From Collinsella sp. BG-O-102 (lineage in GTDB: Bacteria > Actinomycetota > Coriobacteriia > Coriobacteriales > Coriobacteriaceae): a DNA stretch of 64,000 nucleotides. Positions 45,921 to 56,712 of this stretch are shown piece by piece (positions within the stretch are counted from its first letter, which is position 1; every line of letters begins with the position of its first letter). The stretch is taken from assembly GCF_023656745.1 (NCBI RefSeq), contig NZ_JAMOKO010000008.1, forward strand, positions 38,488-102,487, written 5' to 3'. Under the pieces are notes generated by a model. It made no database searches. It was not told where the DNA came from and saw nothing but the letters and a program-made list of their open reading frames with translations. Made by a program: the position numbers and the translations under genes.

Positions 45921-46841
45921 CTATTCGCCGCGGGGATGGGCTTGAGCCACGGCACGTTTGAGCCGATCGGGTGTGAGATGTGTGTAAATCTGCGTCGTGG
46001 ACAGGCTCGCATGGCCCAGCAGCTCTTGAACCGAGCGCAGGTCCGCACCGCCCTCGAGCAAGTCGGTCGCAAAGGTATGGCGCATCGCATGCGGGGCGAT
46101 GTCGGCCGGAATGCCGGCGAGCGTCGCCAGCGTATGGAACCGCCGCCTGAGCATGGCGGCACTCATGCGATTGCCGCGCACCGATATAAGCAGCGGATGT
46201 GGCCCGGTGGCGGGGTCACGGCGCTTTGCCTGAGCGAGCAACACCGGCCTCCCCTCCTCAATATAGAAACGAGTCACCTCGAGCGCACGACGATACAGGG
46301 GGACGATACGTTCTTTGCTCCCCTTGCCCCACAGGCGCAGCGTGCGCTCGGACCATGAGATGGATTCCACATCGAGCGCCGCAAGCTCTGAGATGCGGGC
46401 ACCCGAGGCATAGAGCAACTCAAGCATCGCCGCATCGCGCAGTCCCGCGGGTGTTGAGGTATCGGGGGCTTTGAGGAGTGCCTCCACCTGTTGAGTCGTA
46501 AGGACGCCCGGCAGGTCGCGCGGCAGCTTGGGCGATGCGATCGCCGAGACCGCATCGCCCTCGACAATCCCCTCGACAGCCATCCACCGATAGAGTGAGC
46601 GAATGGCAGACAGGTGTGCCGCAAGGGTCCGAGCCGCCACCTGGCCACGCGACAGCTCGGCCAAATAGGAACGAACGGTCCGTACGTCGGCGGCGCGAGC
46701 GTCGATGCCCTCGCGTTCGCACCAGGCAGCAAAGCGCTCCAGCCTCGAGCCATAGGCCGTCACCGTGTTGGGAGAAAGTCCCTCGACGCGTGCGATATAG
46801 GCGATAAACGAGTCGACGGTGTCGTACAGGTCAAAGGCTAT
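45921..46841 (-). CDS. xerC: Tyrosine recombinase XerC/XerD type
   Basis: A site-specific tyrosine recombinase of about 306 residues. The catalytic residues are seen in SGARISELAAL (Arg), PHAMRHTFAT (His, Arg), LLGHASLSTTQIYTH (His, Tyr). The N-terminal SAM-like domain is recognisable from DTVDSFIAYIARVEGLSPNT. The first usable GTG is at 46761-46763, which would remove this conserved helix. Similarity continues upstream to an ATA at 46839-46841. That ATA overlaps the trmFO stop as ATAG and lies nine bases after GGAGG. I annotate the full frame. Cells use such enzymes to resolve chromosome dimers; whether it is XerC, XerD or XerH-like is not certain. It ends just before the rpsB promoter. Confidence 0.88.
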   Translation of the reverse strand: MAFDLYDTVDSFIAYIARVEGLSPNTVTAYGSRLERFAAWCEREGIDARAADVRTVRSYLAELSRGQVAARTLAAHLSAIRSLYRWMAVEGIVEGDAVSAIASPKLPRDLPGVLTTQQVEALLKAPDTSTPAGLRDAAMLELLYASGARISELAALDVESISWSERTLRLWGKGSKERIVPLYRRALEVTRFYIEEGRPVLLAQAKRRDPATGPHPLLISVRGNRMSAAMLRRRFHTLATLAGIPADIAPHAMRHTFATDLLEGGADLRSVQELLGHASLSTTQIYTHLTPDRLKRAVAQAHPRGE

Positions 46842-48175
46842 GACCGGTCGCCTCCAAACAGATCGGGGCGAGTAGCCAGATAGGCGTCAAGGGCCTCGAG
46901 CGCACGGTCCGCATAGGCCTGGTAGCGGTCGCGCTTGCTGCGGCGCTTACCATCCTCGAGTGGCGGCACCAGGCCAAAGTTGACATGCATGGGCTGGTAG
47001 CCCACGGTGGCAGGATCGGTCGCATAGCCCACGAGCGCGCCCAGGGCGCCCACGCGGGGCAACTCGACGCCCGCGGCGCCGATAGCCTCGGCATAGGTGT
47101 TGAGCGCCGCGAGCAGACCGGTCGCCACGGCTTCCATGTACCCCTCGGTGCCGGTGATCTGACCGGCCAGGCGCACGCCGGTACCAGGCACGGCAAAGGT
47201 GCCATCGAGCACGTGCGGGGCGTCGACAAAGGTATTGCGGTGCATGACGCCGTAGCGGAAGAACTCAGCGTTCTCCAGGCCCGGCACCATATGGAAGACG
47301 CGCTTCTGCTCGCCAAAGGTCAGGTTGGTCTGGAAGCCCACCAGGTTATAGGCGGTCTTCTCCTTGTTCTCGGCACGCAGCTGAATCGCCGCCCAAGGGC
47401 GACGTCCGGTACGCGGGTCGGTGAGGCCGACGGGCTTCATGGCGCCAAAGCGAATGGCGTCCTTGCCGGTGCGCGCAACTTCCTCGGCAGGCTGGCAGGC
47501 CTGGAACAGATCGCCGCCCTCAAAATCCTTGAGCACCACGCGGTCGGCCGTGGTAAGCGCCTCGATAAAGGCCTCGTACTCCTCCTTGTTGAGCGGAGCG
47601 TTGAGATAGTCGCCGCTCCCCTGCTCCTCGTAGCGCGACTGCGAAAACAGCACGTCCATATCGAGCGTGGAGGCATCGACGATCGGCGCCGCGGCATCGA
47701 AGAACGCAAGGGCGTCGCCACCGACGAGCTTCATGACCTCTTCGCTCAGCGCCGGTGAACACAGCGGGCCCGCGGCAATGACCACGTGGCCCTCGGGGAT
47801 CTGGGTGACCTCGCCGTGAACGACCTCGATATTGGGGCGGGCGGCAACCTCGGCCTCGACAAGCTCGGAAAACTTGACGCGGTCGACCGCCAAGGCACCA
47901 CCGGCGGGAACAGCGGCGCGATGGGCGCAATCGAGCAGGACTGAACCCATGCGCTCAAGCTCGGCCTTCAGCAAACCAGCCGCAGAATCCGGACGGGTCG
48001 ACTTAAACGAATTGGAGCAGACGAGCTCTGCCAGGTGATCGGTATGGTGGGCCGGGGAGCTCACCTGGGGGCGCATCTCGCACAGCTTTACGGCAAACCC
48101 GCGGTCTGCCAGCTGGATCGCGCACTCCGAACCCGCCAGACCGCCACCGATAACCGTCACCTGATCGAACTGCAT
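46838..48175 (-). CDS. trmFO: Methylenetetrahydrofolate-tRNA-(uracil-5-)-methyltransferase TrmFO
   Basis: A 445-residue folate/FAD-dependent enzyme. The N-terminal dinucleotide fold is VTVIGGGLAGSECAIQLAD, and the TrmFO-specific VCSNSFKS follows. It makes m5U54 in tRNA, using methylenetetrahydrofolate instead of SAM. The ATG at 48173-48175 follows AAAGG; an in-frame TTG two codons upstream is not needed. It sits between dprA and the recombinase, the dprA-(topA)-trmFO-xer order without topA. Confidence 0.95.
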   Translation of the reverse strand: MQFDQVTVIGGGLAGSECAIQLADRGFAVKLCEMRPQVSSPAHHTDHLAELVCSNSFKSTRPDSAAGLLKAELERMGSVLLDCAHRAAVPAGGALAVDRVKFSELVEAEVAARPNIEVVHGEVTQIPEGHVVIAAGPLCSPALSEEVMKLVGGDALAFFDAAAPIVDASTLDMDVLFSQSRYEEQGSGDYLNAPLNKEEYEAFIEALTTADRVVLKDFEGGDLFQACQPAEEVARTGKDAIRFGAMKPVGLTDPRTGRRPWAAIQLRAENKEKTAYNLVGFQTNLTFGEQKRVFHMVPGLENAEFFRYGVMHRNTFVDAPHVLDGTFAVPGTGVRLAGQITGTEGYMEAVATGLLAALNTYAEAIGAAGVELPRVGALGALVGYATDPATVGYQPMHVNFGLVPPLEDGKRRSKRDRYQAYADRALEALDAYLATRPDLFGGDRS

Positions 48176-48189
48176 CTGCAAACACCTTT

Positions 48190-49125
48190 CTAATTGACAC
48201 GTTTTCCATTGTGACCGAAGGGCGTCTGGGCGTGAAGGGCAAACTTGGAGGGCGCATACCTTCCATCCATCATGCGCTCGATAAGGCCCTCGAGTTCAAG
48301 CGAACCCAAGAGTTTGAGTACGCCGACAGCATCGAGTGAGACGAGCGCCGCGATGTCGTCGACCTTGAGCGGAGAGGCGATGAGCGCATGCATCACGGTC
48401 TGCTGTGTTGGATTCAGGTCGGCAATGCCGGGAGCATCGGGGCGCGAGTAGCGCAGGGTGCCGTATATGCGAGAGATAGCCATCTCGATGGACTCCTCGT
48501 CGACAATGCAGCAGGCACCGTTCGCAATGAGGTAATTCGTGCCACGCGACTCGGGCGATAGGATCGACCCCGGCACGGCAAGAAGTTCGCGCCCCAAATC
48601 CATAGCAGCCTCGGCTGTAGAAAACGTCCCGGAAGGCATACCCGCCTCGGATACAAAGAGGGCTTGCGACAGGGCCGCGATCACGCGATTGCGACGCGGA
48701 AAGGCAAACTTGCGCGGACCCATGCCCCACGGAGAGATCGACACGACCGCGCCACCCGTATCGAGCGTGCGAGTAATAAGCCCCGCGCTCGAACGCGGGT
48801 AGACCACGTCGGCGCCCGTCCCCAGCACCACGACGTGTTTGCCGCCGGCGTTGACCGCAGCCCAACCCGAGGCCTGGTCACAACCGACCGCACCGCCCGA
48901 AACTACCGTCACTCCCGCCTCAACCGCCACCTTCGCCGCAAGCTCTGCCACGGCAAGACCATACGGCGAGGCCTTTCGCGCACCGATGATGGAGAGCGCG
49001 GGCGTCGAAAGCGCCTCGGGGTTGCCGCGCACATAGAGCGTCTGAGGTACATCAGAAAGCTCCAAAACGGTCTCGGGATACAACGCGTCACCTGGATGCA
49101 GCTCGAAGGTCCCCTCAGCCATCAT
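48190..49125 (-). CDS. dprA: DNA processing protein DprA
   Basis: A 311-residue DprA. The Rossmann-like core carries GARKASPYGLAVAE, VSGGAVGCDQ and the ATP-free nucleotide-like loop near AFPRRNRVIAALS. A C-terminal winged helix of about 60 residues follows (LNPTQQTVMHALIASP). It binds single-stranded DNA and loads RecA on transforming strands. The SAM-type N-terminal domain of many DprA proteins is largely absent, making it shorter than the usual 360-380 residues. The start ATG at 49123-49125 follows GGAGG and overlaps the comM stop. Confidence 0.93.
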   Translation of the reverse strand: MMAEGTFELHPGDALYPETVLELSDVPQTLYVRGNPEALSTPALSIIGARKASPYGLAVAELAAKVAVEAGVTVVSGGAVGCDQASGWAAVNAGGKHVVVLGTGADVVYPRSSAGLITRTLDTGGAVVSISPWGMGPRKFAFPRRNRVIAALSQALFVSEAGMPSGTFSTAEAAMDLGRELLAVPGSILSPESRGTNYLIANGACCIVDEESIEMAISRIYGTLRYSRPDAPGIADLNPTQQTVMHALIASPLKVDDIAALVSLDAVGVLKLLGSLELEGLIERMMDGRYAPSKFALHAQTPFGHNGKRVN

Positions 49126-50645
49126 TGGTCCCTCCTTCCCTGGTACATCGCCGCCTCGAGCACGTGGTCCTGCGTCACCTGCTCGCTCTCGGCGACATCT
49201 GCGATCGTGCGCGCAATGCGAACAAGGCGCACGATGCCACGCCCTGTGAGATGCGTGCGCTTCGACAGGCCGAGCACACACTTCTCCGCCGCATCATCGA
49301 GCTCAAAGGTCGAAACGACGCCGTCAATGGACCGAGTCTCGTCATCCTCGGCCTCGGCATCCGCATCTTCCATGCGGGATTCGCGCCAAGCGCGAAAGGC
49401 GCGACCGCGCACAACGTAGTCACGTAACTCGGCCGACGACATGCCCTCCGCACCCTCGATAATCACTTGAGGGTCGGGACGGGTCACATCGATCATCATG
49501 TCGATACGGTCGGCCAAAGGACCGCGCAGTTTAGACCGATAGCGCTCGACCATCGCCGCCGAGCAGCGACACGGCACCTCGCGATCGCCCAAAAAGCCGC
49601 AGGGGCAGGGATTGCTCGCAGCCAGCAGCTGAAAGCGCGACGGGAAGGTAAAAGCCCCGTCGACGCGTACGATCCTCACGTAGCCGCGCTCGATGGGCTG
49701 ACGCAGCGTCTGCAGCACGCCAGTGGGAAACTCGGCAAGCTCGTCCAAAAAGAGCACGCCGCCATGAGCAAGGCTGATCTCACCCGGGTGCACCGGGCGC
49801 CCGCCGCCGATAAGGCCTGCGGTCGAAATACTGTGGTGGGGACTGCGGAAGGGGCGGTGCCCCGCCAACAAGCCATCAATGTTCTCACCCAAAACCGAAT
49901 GGATGCACAGTGCCTCCTGCTGATCCTCAACGGAAAGCTCGGGCAGGATGCCGGTCATACGGCGTGCGAGCATCGTCTTGCCCGATCCCGGAGACCCGAT
50001 CATGAGCAAGCCGAGTTCTCCTGCCGCCGCAAGCGCCATGCCGCGTTTAGCGACTTCCTGCCCCAGCACGTCTGCATAGTCGAGCTCGGGCTCAAAGGTC
50101 GCCTCGACACCCTCGGAATCCAAGTAGTGCCGTGCGGCATCGCCCATGCCGTGAGCAAGCTGAGACAGATGGTCGATAAAGCCGCAATCTACGCCCGCGA
50201 GTGGCACATGCTGGTCGGACCTGCCGGCGATAAAAGACAGCCCCATGTCACGAGCCAATAGCTGAAACGCCACCTCGCCCTTGACGGGAAGCACCGTACC
50301 GTCCAGACCAAGCTCACCTGCGATAAGGCAGCGATCGAGGTTGTCACGGGGAATCTGCTCATCGGCCGCTAGAACCGCGATGGCGATGGGCAGGTCAAAG
50401 CCGCTACCGGTCTTGCGGATATCGCCGGGTGCCAGGTTAACGGTAATGCCCGAGCGCGGGATCTCGAACCCGGCGGAGCGCATCGCGCAGCGAATACGAC
50501 CGCGTGACTCCATCACCTCCATACTCGGAATGCCGAGCATCTGGATGCCCGGAACGCCACCGGCAAGCGAGACCTCGACCGTGACGTGAATCGCCTCGAC
50601 GCCGCGGATGCAGGCCGCGTGAACGGCAAACGTCTCGAACGCCAT
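49122..50645 (-). CDS. comM: ComM/YifB family AAA+ ATPase
   Basis: A 507-residue Mg-chelatase-like AAA+ protein. The N-terminal Lon-like domain (VEVSLAGGVPGIQMLGIP, then SGITVNLAPGDIRKTGSGFD) precedes the ATPase with Walker A GSPGSGKTML and Walker B GGVLFLDEL. In naturally competent bacteria ComM is a branch-migration helicase that extends heteroduplex during transformation. The start ATG at 50643-50645 overlaps the yraN TGA, and its stop overlaps dprA, so yraN-comM-dprA are translationally coupled. Confidence 0.93.
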   Translation of the reverse strand: MAFETFAVHAACIRGVEAIHVTVEVSLAGGVPGIQMLGIPSMEVMESRGRIRCAMRSAGFEIPRSGITVNLAPGDIRKTGSGFDLPIAIAVLAADEQIPRDNLDRCLIAGELGLDGTVLPVKGEVAFQLLARDMGLSFIAGRSDQHVPLAGVDCGFIDHLSQLAHGMGDAARHYLDSEGVEATFEPELDYADVLGQEVAKRGMALAAAGELGLLMIGSPGSGKTMLARRMTGILPELSVEDQQEALCIHSVLGENIDGLLAGHRPFRSPHHSISTAGLIGGGRPVHPGEISLAHGGVLFLDELAEFPTGVLQTLRQPIERGYVRIVRVDGAFTFPSRFQLLAASNPCPCGFLGDREVPCRCSAAMVERYRSKLRGPLADRIDMMIDVTRPDPQVIIEGAEGMSSAELRDYVVRGRAFRAWRESRMEDADAEAEDDETRSIDGVVSTFELDDAAEKCVLGLSKRTHLTGRGIVRLVRIARTIADVAESEQVTQDHVLEAAMYQGRRDQ

Positions 50646-51130
50646 CACGACACCTGCCAATCGAACGCGTTGTACTGATGCTCGATCTCGGCGATATGCC
50701 CGCCGCGGATGGTGACACCCACAGCATCGAAGCGAATCGCCTTGAGCGGATAATGCTCCATGAGATAGCAACTTGCGATGCGGCGGTAGCGGCGTTGCTT
50801 TTGGGCGTCCACGGCCTCCTCGGGAAAGACCCGCGTGGTGCAATCCAGCGAAACGCGTCTGGTCTTGACCTCGGCCATCACCACGACATCGTCGAGCTCA
50901 TCGAGCAGCACCAGATCGGCCTCGCCCTCGGTGCAGCGATAGCCCTGCTCCAGCAAGGTGTAGCCGCGCTCGTTAAAGTAGTCGATGGTGATCAGCTCGC
51001 CCAGCATGCCTAGCTCGCGGGGACTGAGTCCCTTGATAAACTCGGGCGTCATCGCCCCGGAGTCGAGCTCGCCGTTTTCCCAACGCTCCTTGAGCTGCTG
51101 CGTCTTGCTCTTTTTGCTTGCGGCACTCAT
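50645..51130 (-). CDS. yraN: YraN/UPF0102 endonuclease-fold protein
   Basis: A 161-residue protein. After a Lys-rich N-terminus of about 35 residues comes the restriction-nuclease-like core GELITIDYFNERGYTLLEQG. The catalytic acid/lysine pattern is in EGEADLVLLDELDDVVVMAEVKTR. The UPF0102 family often neighbours rnhB and dprA. A biochemical role is not established, though a nuclease function is plausible. The start ATG at 51128-51130 follows AGGAG. It starts the yraN-comM-dprA-trmFO-xer operon after the rnhB terminator. Confidence 0.88.
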   Translation of the reverse strand: MSAASKKSKTQQLKERWENGELDSGAMTPEFIKGLSPRELGMLGELITIDYFNERGYTLLEQGYRCTEGEADLVLLDELDDVVVMAEVKTRRVSLDCTTRVFPEEAVDAQKQRRYRRIASCYLMEHYPLKAIRFDAVGVTIRGGHIAEIEHQYNAFDWQVS

Positions 51131-51228
51131 GGGGTCTCCTTTCCCGCACACTGCATTGCCCCGATGATGAGGGCACCTTTCATGCGGGTAAGTACCGGAA
51201 GCAAACCAAAAGCTGACCAAATGCCGTC

Positions 51229-51270
51229 AAAAAACGGGCCGTACGCAACAATGGTGTTGCATACGGCCCG
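51229..51270 (-). terminator. rnhB terminator
   Basis: On the - strand GGGCCGTATGCAAC pairs with GTTGCGTACGGCCC (one mismatch) and is followed by GTTTTTTG. Confidence 0.9.
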
Positions 51271-51319
51271 CTACCAGCAGGTTTATAAAACCCCAGAGGT
51301 CCCTGTCTCCACAATTGGC

Positions 51320-52108
51320 TTAGAAAAGGTGCTCAGTCTGCAGAAAGTTTCCGCAAAAGCTCACGCGGTGCAGCGGACAAAGTCCATGTTTGCGAATGGC
51401 CTCGATGTGCTCGGGGCTCGCATAGCCCTTCGACTCGGCCAGATGGTACTCGGGATACTCGGCGTCGTACTCGACCATCATCTCGTCACGCGTGACCTTG
51501 GCCATGATGGACGCCGCGGCGATGCAGGCGATCTTGGCATCGCCCTTCACCACATCGCGCTCGTTAGGAACGGCGCCCAAGGGGTTGCCATCCATAAGCA
51601 CGCAATCGGGCTCGAGCCCCGTATCGGCCACGGCGCCCGCAACGGCGGTACGGATAGCACGGGCCATGCCCATCTCATCGATATCCTTAGGCGCGATATG
51701 GCAAAAACCGATCGCCGTCGCCACCTCGGCAATCTTCACTGAGAGCAACTCGCGGCGCGCCGGCGTGAGCTTTTTGGAATCGTTGATGCCCCAGACGCGC
51801 GGCTCCATAGGAAGGCAGACAGCGCATACCGTCAAAGGACCGGCCACCGATCCGCGACCCACCTCGTCGACACCAACGACCACTCCATCGCCGCCAAGCT
51901 CATGCATAAGCTCGTACATGTCATTGACGCGCTCGCGCTCGGCAAGCTCTTTGGCATGGCGTTTGAGGGCGCGTTCGCAAGCCTTGATCACCTGCTGGCG
52001 CGGGTCCTCGCGATAATGCTCCACGAGGGCGGGAATCTCCTCAAACGTGGCGCTCGCCAACTCACCGGCAACCTGCGATGCCGAAACCGAGCTCGTCATG
52101 TTGGCCAT
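51320..52108 (-). CDS. rnhB: Ribonuclease HII
   Basis: A 262-residue RNase HII. The catalytic DEDD residues begin in VVGVDEVGRGSVAGPL, and ASIMAKVTRDEMM carries later motifs. The first 75 residues are a helical N-terminal extension (TFEEIPALVEHYREDP) as in Bacillus RnhB. It removes RNA primers and single misincorporated ribonucleotides from DNA. The ATG at 52106-52108 (MANMTSS) follows GGAGGGCCTGGT. It is separated from rplS by a terminator. The rplS-rnhB-yraN-comM-dprA order is conserved. Confidence 0.96.
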   Translation of the reverse strand: MANMTSSVSASQVAGELASATFEEIPALVEHYREDPRQQVIKACERALKRHAKELAERERVNDMYELMHELGGDGVVVGVDEVGRGSVAGPLTVCAVCLPMEPRVWGINDSKKLTPARRELLSVKIAEVATAIGFCHIAPKDIDEMGMARAIRTAVAGAVADTGLEPDCVLMDGNPLGAVPNERDVVKGDAKIACIAAASIMAKVTRDEMMVEYDAEYPEYHLAESKGYASPEHIEAIRKHGLCPLHRVSFCGNFLQTEHLF

Positions 52109-52137
52109 ACCAGGCCCTCCTTGCATGCAAATCAGAT

Positions 52138-52167
52138 AAAAAGAAGGGCCACCCGAAGGTGACCCTT
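52138..52167 (-). terminator. rplS terminator, UUCG-type loop
   Basis: On the - strand AAGGGTCACC pairs with GGTGGCCCTT around TTCG, followed by CTTTTT. It lies between rplS and rnhB. Confidence 0.9.
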
Positions 52168-52201
52168 GTGTCCAAACGAGTGGACAGACGCTGCGATCTT
52201 C

Positions 52202-52543
52202 TTAGCGCTTCTCGGGGATGCGAGCAGCCTTGCCCACCTTGTCGCGGAGGTAGTACAGCTTGGCACGACGGACGCGACCATGACGAACGACCTCGAGCTT
52301 GGCGATCTTGGGGCTGTGAAGCGGGAAGGTACGCTCAACACCGACACCGAAGGACATCTTGCGGACGGTGAAGGTCTCGCGGGAACCGGCGCCGGCCATG
52401 CGGATGACGTCGCCCTGGAAGACCTGGATGCGCTCGCGGTCGCCTTCCTTAATGCGGTAGTGAACCTTGACGTTGTCGGCGACGCGAACCTGAGGAATGT
52501 CCTCGCGGATCTGCTGACGCTCGATTGCGCGGATGTAATCCAT
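52202..52543 (-). CDS. rplS: 50S ribosomal protein L19
   Basis: A 113-residue L19 with [39 protein letters not shown] and [20 protein letters not shown]. It sits at the subunit interface. The start ATG at 52541-52543 follows AAGGAATTGCAC. It has its own promoter and terminator, so it is expressed independently. In many bacteria rplS directly follows trmD; here the trmD operon lies about 8 kb away on the same strand, with glyQS and ppdK in between. Confidence 0.97.
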   Translation of the reverse strand: MDYIRAIERQQIREDIPQVRVADNVKVHYRIKEGDRERIQVFQGDVIRMAGAGSRETFTVRKMSFGVGVERTFPLHSPKIAKLEVVRHGRVRRAKLYYLRDKVGKAARIPEKR

Positions 52544-52612
52544 GTGCAATTCCTTACTCTTCTAGAGGTGCCGTACCACCTTGGCCGGCACGTAGTTGAA
52601 CAAACGTATTCG
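52544..52612 (-). promoter_or_regulatory. Short rplS leader with hairpin
   Basis: GTGCCG pairs with CGGCAC around a 12-base loop (about 52565-52595). This is in the position of an L19 leader. Whether it responds to L19 is unknown. Confidence 0.4.
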
Positions 52613-52640
52613 AGTATACACGCGCGGGTTTCTGCTGCAA
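52613..52640 (-). promoter_or_regulatory. Promoter of rplS
   Basis: On the - strand TTGCAG (52635-52640), a 16-base spacer and TATACT (52613-52618), a near-consensus -10. Confidence 0.7.
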
Positions 52641-52679
52641 GAACAATTTTTTACGCAGACAAAAAGACAAAACCCGCAC

Positions 52680-52714
52680 ATGATAACCGCCCGCCTCACG
52701 AATGAGGCGGGCGG
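52680..52714 (-). terminator. Probable ppdK terminator
   Basis: CCGCCCGCCTC pairs perfectly with GAGGCGGGCGG around six bases, 39 bases after the ppdK stop. On the - strand it is followed by TTATCATG, a weak U-tract. Confidence 0.6.
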
Positions 52715-52752
52715 CATGAAGGGGGCTACGCTAGGCGTCTATACCCAAAACG

Positions 52753-55503
<2,751 letters not shown>

Positions 55504-55802
55504 GATACTTCCCCTTCCATGCGCTTACGCACACGACCGTGGTAACGAATCGACCCGCCGGTTACGGGCCGTGAGGGAACTATACGGCGGGCTTTATGCC
55601 GACATGAGAAGAGGATGCGCGGTTTGGTAAACGAGGTGAATATGGCGGTAAACGGTAGGTAAAGGTGGTTACCTTATGAAGATACCACTGCAAGAAAATT
55701 GCAGGTCAAATGCAAGTTTGTTGCTAAATCGCTTTACCAATATCGTGCATTATTTTTAGGTAGTCTTTTTGAGACGGTGTATTTTTTAGCTACCGAAATG
55801 AG
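55504..55802 (-). promoter_or_regulatory. ppdK regulatory region
   Basis: A noncoding region of 299 bases. On the - strand TTGACC (55704-55709) and TATCTT (55679-55684) are 19 bases apart. A perfect CTGCAA-N5-TTGCAG dyad (55688-55704) occupies the spacer and overlaps the -35 edge. A cluster of GGTAAA words lies downstream. The mRNA leader is therefore about 170 bases long. Confidence 0.55.
55626..55673 (+). repeat. Phased GGTAAA repeats in the ppdK leader
   Basis: GGTAAACG at 55626 and 55647, GGTAAAGG at 55658, and the palindromic GGTTACC at 55667. Spacings of 21 and 11 bases put the first three copies on one face of the helix. A reverse copy, CTTTACC, lies at 55732-55738, on the other side of the promoter. 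Confidence 0.65.
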
Positions 55803-56678
55803 TTAACTTTGCCGGGCTCGGCGGGCGGCGCGGCGGGCACGGGCTTCTTGGATTTCCTCCAAGTGACTTATGATCTCGGAGGCGCTCTCCTCGATCGCCT
55901 TGCCGTCGGTACGAACCACAAAGCAGCCTAGGCGCTTCATGAGGGCACGAGCTTCCTCAAGCTCGCTGCGCACGCTCTCGGGCTCGGCATAGGAGCCGGC
56001 AACGGCACGAGCGTAGTCATCGCCCAAGCGGCTATCGCGAATTTCGGAAATCACATCGACGGTCGAAATCAGGCCGAACAGGCGCATCGGGTCGACCTCG
56101 TAAATCGACTTCGGCGGCTCCATGCCATGGGCCAACGGAACATTGGCAACCTTGTAGCCCTGATAAGCCAGATACATCGACAGCGGCGTCTTGGACGTGC
56201 GCGATACGCCCAGCAGCACGATATCGGCACCCGACAAATCGTCGCAACCGCGCCCGTCATCGTGCTCAACGAAATATTCCATGGCCTCGATACGATGGAA
56301 ATAGCGGTCATCGGTCCTGTGAATCACGCCCGCGACGCCTTTGGGCGGCACACCGATGAGCGACGATAGCACGGCGAGCGTCGGGCCGATCAGGTCGACC
56401 GAGCGGATATGCAGCATACCCAGGTAATCGAGCACGCGGGCGCGAAGAGCCGGATCGACAATGGTATGGAACACGGCAATATCGCGATGGTCTGCATCGA
56501 CACGCGGGCCCACAAATGACTTGACCTGCTCCACGGAGGTCACCTTGGGCAGGCGTAAAACGCGAAAAGCCCCTTCATCAAATTGCCCGGACGCCGCAAG
56601 CACCACCTCACAAGCGGTATCGCCGAGCGAGTCGGAGATAACGATAACGGTGGGACGAGCGGTGACCGGGCAATCCAT
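55803..56678 (-). CDS. Pyruvate, phosphate dikinase regulatory protein (PSRP)
   Basis: A 291-residue DUF299-family protein. The P-loop GVSRTSKTPLSMYLAYQGYK lies in its middle (about residue 155), and VIVISDSLGDTACEVV opens the protein. The family is an ADP-dependent kinase and phosphate-dependent phosphatase that inactivates and reactivates PPDK by modifying the active-site threonine. The adjacent ppdK on the same strand supports PPDK over PEP synthase as target. The start ATG follows AAAGGAGCCCTGC. The basic C-terminal tail is Arg/Ala rich. Confidence 0.93.
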   Translation of the reverse strand: MDCPVTARPTVIVISDSLGDTACEVVLAASGQFDEGAFRVLRLPKVTSVEQVKSFVGPRVDADHRDIAVFHTIVDPALRARVLDYLGMLHIRSVDLIGPTLAVLSSLIGVPPKGVAGVIHRTDDRYFHRIEAMEYFVEHDDGRGCDDLSGADIVLLGVSRTSKTPLSMYLAYQGYKVANVPLAHGMEPPKSIYEVDPMRLFGLISTVDVISEIRDSRLGDDYARAVAGSYAEPESVRSELEEARALMKRLGCFVVRTDGKAIEESASEIISHLEEIQEARARRAARRARQS

Positions 56679-56712
56679 GCAGGGCTCCTTTTGCGCTTAC
56701 GCGCAGGCTGGC

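Noticed and set aside
45921..46841. Integron or phage integrase
   Set aside because: It sits in the conserved dprA-trmFO-xer-rpsB chain, with no attachment site, cassette or phage genes nearby.
55626..55673. CRISPR-like array in the ppdK leader
   Set aside because: Repeats are 8 bases with 3-13-base gaps; no long repeat or spacer structure and no cas genes.
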